Shown here piece by piece: positions 4,857 to 6,286 of a DNA stretch of 6,286 bases (position 1 is its first letter; each line of letters begins with the position of its first letter). The notes below the pieces were generated by a model that had not been told where the DNA came from, did no database searches, and worked only from the letters and a program-made list of their open reading frames with translations. Source of the DNA: DUZB01 sp964407525 (GTDB lineage Bacteria > Desulfobacterota > DSM-4660 > Desulfatiglandales > Desulfatiglandaceae). A program made the translations under genes and the position numbers. The stretch lies in contig CAYOWC010000287.1 of NCBI GenBank assembly GCA_964407525.1, positions 1-6,286 on the forward strand, in the 5' to 3' direction.

Positions 4857-6104
4857 ATGAAAATCTTACGTTTGCTGAAAGGTAAAACTCCCGAGCAGAT
4901 AGAAAGCCAGGGGGATATTTTTTTTGAAAAAGGGGAATACGGGTCTTCCAAAATGGAGTATGAAAAAGCCCTTTCTAAGCTTGAAAAGAAAGCTCCGGAG
5001 GCCATCGATAAAATCAGTCGACTGAAGGAAAAAAAACTTCAAGCTTGCAACGGCCTTGCTTCCGAACATGAACAGACGTCTGTAGACCTCATCGAAAATG
5101 GGTATACTGACGAAGCTGAAAACCTACTGACCCTTGCCCTCGAATTGGCAAACGATGAGGAAATCATCTCCTCCATTGAAAAGCGTCTTCAAGCTTTGGG
5201 AGTTAAAAAAGTATCATCCGAAAACTCCGATGTTCAAGGTCACGAAACAATGCTGGAAAAGCAGGAAGAGGCTCCAGACGAGCAACTGTTGCATGATCCT
5301 GGCGATCACTATTTCACCCTGTTAGTCAGCACACTGCCTGAAGAAGATCAATCGGAATATCACCGTTATGATGAATCGTTCAAAAAAGGATACGTCAAAC
5401 TCAATCAGGGCGATTTTGAAGGAGCGGCATCCCTCCTTTCAGAAGCTCTGGAAGAGAGTGACTCCACTGAAAATTTTATTCCTTTAGAACTGGGCACAGC
5501 CCATCTGAACTTAGGACAAAACGACCCCGCCCTTTTGCTTCTTGAAGGTTTTCTTAAGCACCATCCTCAAACCCTTCGGGTCTATCCTCTTCTAAGTGAA
5601 ATATACTGGCAGAGTCATGAATTTGAAAAGGTCCATACTCTTCTCCAGAGCTGTCCTGAAAGCCTGAAGAATCATCCGGTCATCCATGTGCTTGAAGGGG
5701 AGACATTTTTTCAGGACAACAAATATGAAGAAGCCGAAGCGCATTATTCCAGCTTCCTCAATTTCTGTGGATGGGACGAGGCCATCGCCCGCGCCCAGGC
5801 GAAGACCCTTGAGGCGCTTGGGAAAAAAGAAGAAGCCAAAGAACAATATGTTAAGATCCTGAATGCGTGCCAGGGCTGTGGGAAACAAACCGACCCCCTG
5901 ATCAAACAGCGATTTGCGGATCTGAGTCTGGAAACGGGGGAGCATTCCACAGGGCTTCTTGAACACTATCTGGCCCTCATACAAGAGATCCCCGAAAACC
6001 GGGTAGAAAATTATGAAAAAATCAGCAGGATTTTCGCTTTGAACGGAAATGAAAATGAGGCCATGCGCTTCAAACGGTTTGCTGAAGAAGCAAAGAATAT
6101 TTAA
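4857..6104 (+). CDS. Tetratricopeptide-repeat (TPR) protein with a Cys-x-Gly-Cys motif
   Basis: This 415-residue protein is built mostly of TPR helix pairs, which normally serve as protein-protein docking surfaces. Repeats are visible at about 15-48 (GDIFFEKGEYGSSKMEYEKA, 19-38), 66-99, 174-207 (GYVKLNQGDFEGAASLLSEA, 178-197), 208-241, 242-271, 272-305 (GETFFQDNKYEEAEAHYSSF, 281-300) and 306-336. An acidic, low-complexity linker (about 118-170) divides the N-terminal pair from the main array. A CQGC motif (Cys338-Cys341) sits at the end of the seventh repeat; a lone pair could form a disulfide or share a metal site. There is no signal peptide or membrane segment, so it is cytoplasmic. The start follows AAAAGGAT (4843-4850). 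It lies 39 bp behind the flavin reductase gene. The fold is sure; the role is unknown. Confidence 0.85.
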   Translation: MKILRLLKGKTPEQIESQGDIFFEKGEYGSSKMEYEKALSKLEKKAPEAIDKISRLKEKKLQACNGLASEHEQTSVDLIENGYTDEAENLLTLALELANDEEIISSIEKRLQALGVKKVSSENSDVQGHETMLEKQEEAPDEQLLHDPGDHYFTLLVSTLPEEDQSEYHRYDESFKKGYVKLNQGDFEGAASLLSEALEESDSTENFIPLELGTAHLNLGQNDPALLLLEGFLKHHPQTLRVYPLLSEIYWQSHEFEKVHTLLQSCPESLKNHPVIHVLEGETFFQDNKYEEAEAHYSSFLNFCGWDEAIARAQAKTLEALGKKEEAKEQYVKILNACQGCGKQTDPLIKQRFADLSLETGEHSTGLLEHYLALIQEIPENRVENYEKISRIFALNGNENEAMRFKRFAEEAKNI

Positions 6105-6125
6105 GTAGACTATTCAGCTACTTTT
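6103..6125 (+). terminator. Weak terminator-like hairpin after the TPR gene
   Basis: AAGTAG-a-CT pairs with AG-CTACTT around a 4-base loop and is followed by only two more T residues. The left arm overlaps the TAA stop of the TPR gene. The stem is AT-rich and short, so termination would be inefficient; a better terminator may lie beyond the window. Confidence 0.35.
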
Positions 6126-6186
6126 GCCCGCAAGTGGAAAAATTAAAATCTTGTCAGCCTTGTCGCAGACATTTCCGACGTGAACC

Positions 6187-6286
6187 TTGATGAATTCGTA
6201 AAAAGTCAAAATCCTCCTCTTTTCTTCATTCCCGCGGGAATCCACCATCAGGTGGTTCCGGAGTCTCGCATGCTCGCTTACCCGGA
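6187..6286. repeat. Left part of an extragenic palindromic repeat element, running off the right edge
   Basis: The stretch begins TTGATGAATTCGTAAAAAGT and leads to a perfect 14-bp palindrome, ATTCCCGCGGGAAT (6228-6241). CCACC-ATCA-GGTGG (6242-6255) follows, then TCCGG...CCGGA arms (6257-6261 and 6282-6286). It has no open frame with coding character. From memory, GATGAATTCGTAAAAAGTC together with CATTCCCGCGGGAATCC resembles non-coding dispersed repeats common between genes in Desulfobacterota genomes. Only one copy is in the window, so repetition itself is not seen. Positions 6126-6186, between the hairpin and this element, show nothing I can name. Confidence 0.45.

Noticed and set aside
5592..5984. 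130-codon open frame on the minus strand inside the TPR gene
   Set aside because: Antisense to clear TPR repeats; its composition (Phe/Leu-rich from antisense Lys/Glu codons) is what a shadow frame gives.

Overview
The window looks like chromosomal DNA of a Gram-negative bacterium, most plausibly a member of the Desulfobacterota (Desulfobacterales-like). This rests on moderate GC content judged by eye, the style of the proteins (twin-GAF soluble histidine kinase, GT81-type glycosyltransferase, small flavin reductase, TPR protein), and an extragenic repeat at the right edge that resembles repeats I associate with that group. The taxonomic call is inference, not proof.

Layout, left to right. 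Positions 2-61 may hold the last codons of a plus-strand gene entering from the left. Positions 62-1879 (minus) encode a cytoplasmic sensor histidine kinase with two GAF-like domains. A 193-bp divergent region (1880-2072) carries a good sigma70-type promoter for a cytoplasmic cyclophilin-type peptidyl-prolyl isomerase (2073-2594, plus), plus a perfect 6-2-6 inverted repeat in front of the kinase. A hairpin sits at the convergent junction near 2610-2636. Next is a minus-strand pair: a GT81-like glycosyltransferase (2833-4095), related to glucosyl/mannosyl-3-phosphoglycerate synthases, followed 25 bp downstream by a 59-residue protein of unknown function (2628-2807). A second divergent region (4096-4322) separates this pair from a plus-strand pair: a flavin reductase-like FMN-binding split-barrel protein (4323-4817) and a 415-residue TPR protein (4857-6104). 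The last 182 bp hold a weak terminator-like hairpin and the start of a repeat element rich in palindromes.

Working together: the two tandem pairs are probably operons, judged by same-strand spacing and ribosome-binding sites. The two divergent regions are where regulation would sit. The glycosyltransferase suggests synthesis of a glycosylglycerate-type compatible solute or a related glycoside, but no matching phosphatase is in the window. The kinase has no response regulator here. I see no mobile element ORFs, tRNA, rRNA or CRISPR array, and no convincing new multi-gene system. The items most worth a second look are the 59-residue partner of the glycosyltransferase, the unusual ATP-binding motifs of the kinase, and the TPR protein with its Cys-x-Gly-Cys motif next to a flavin reductase.
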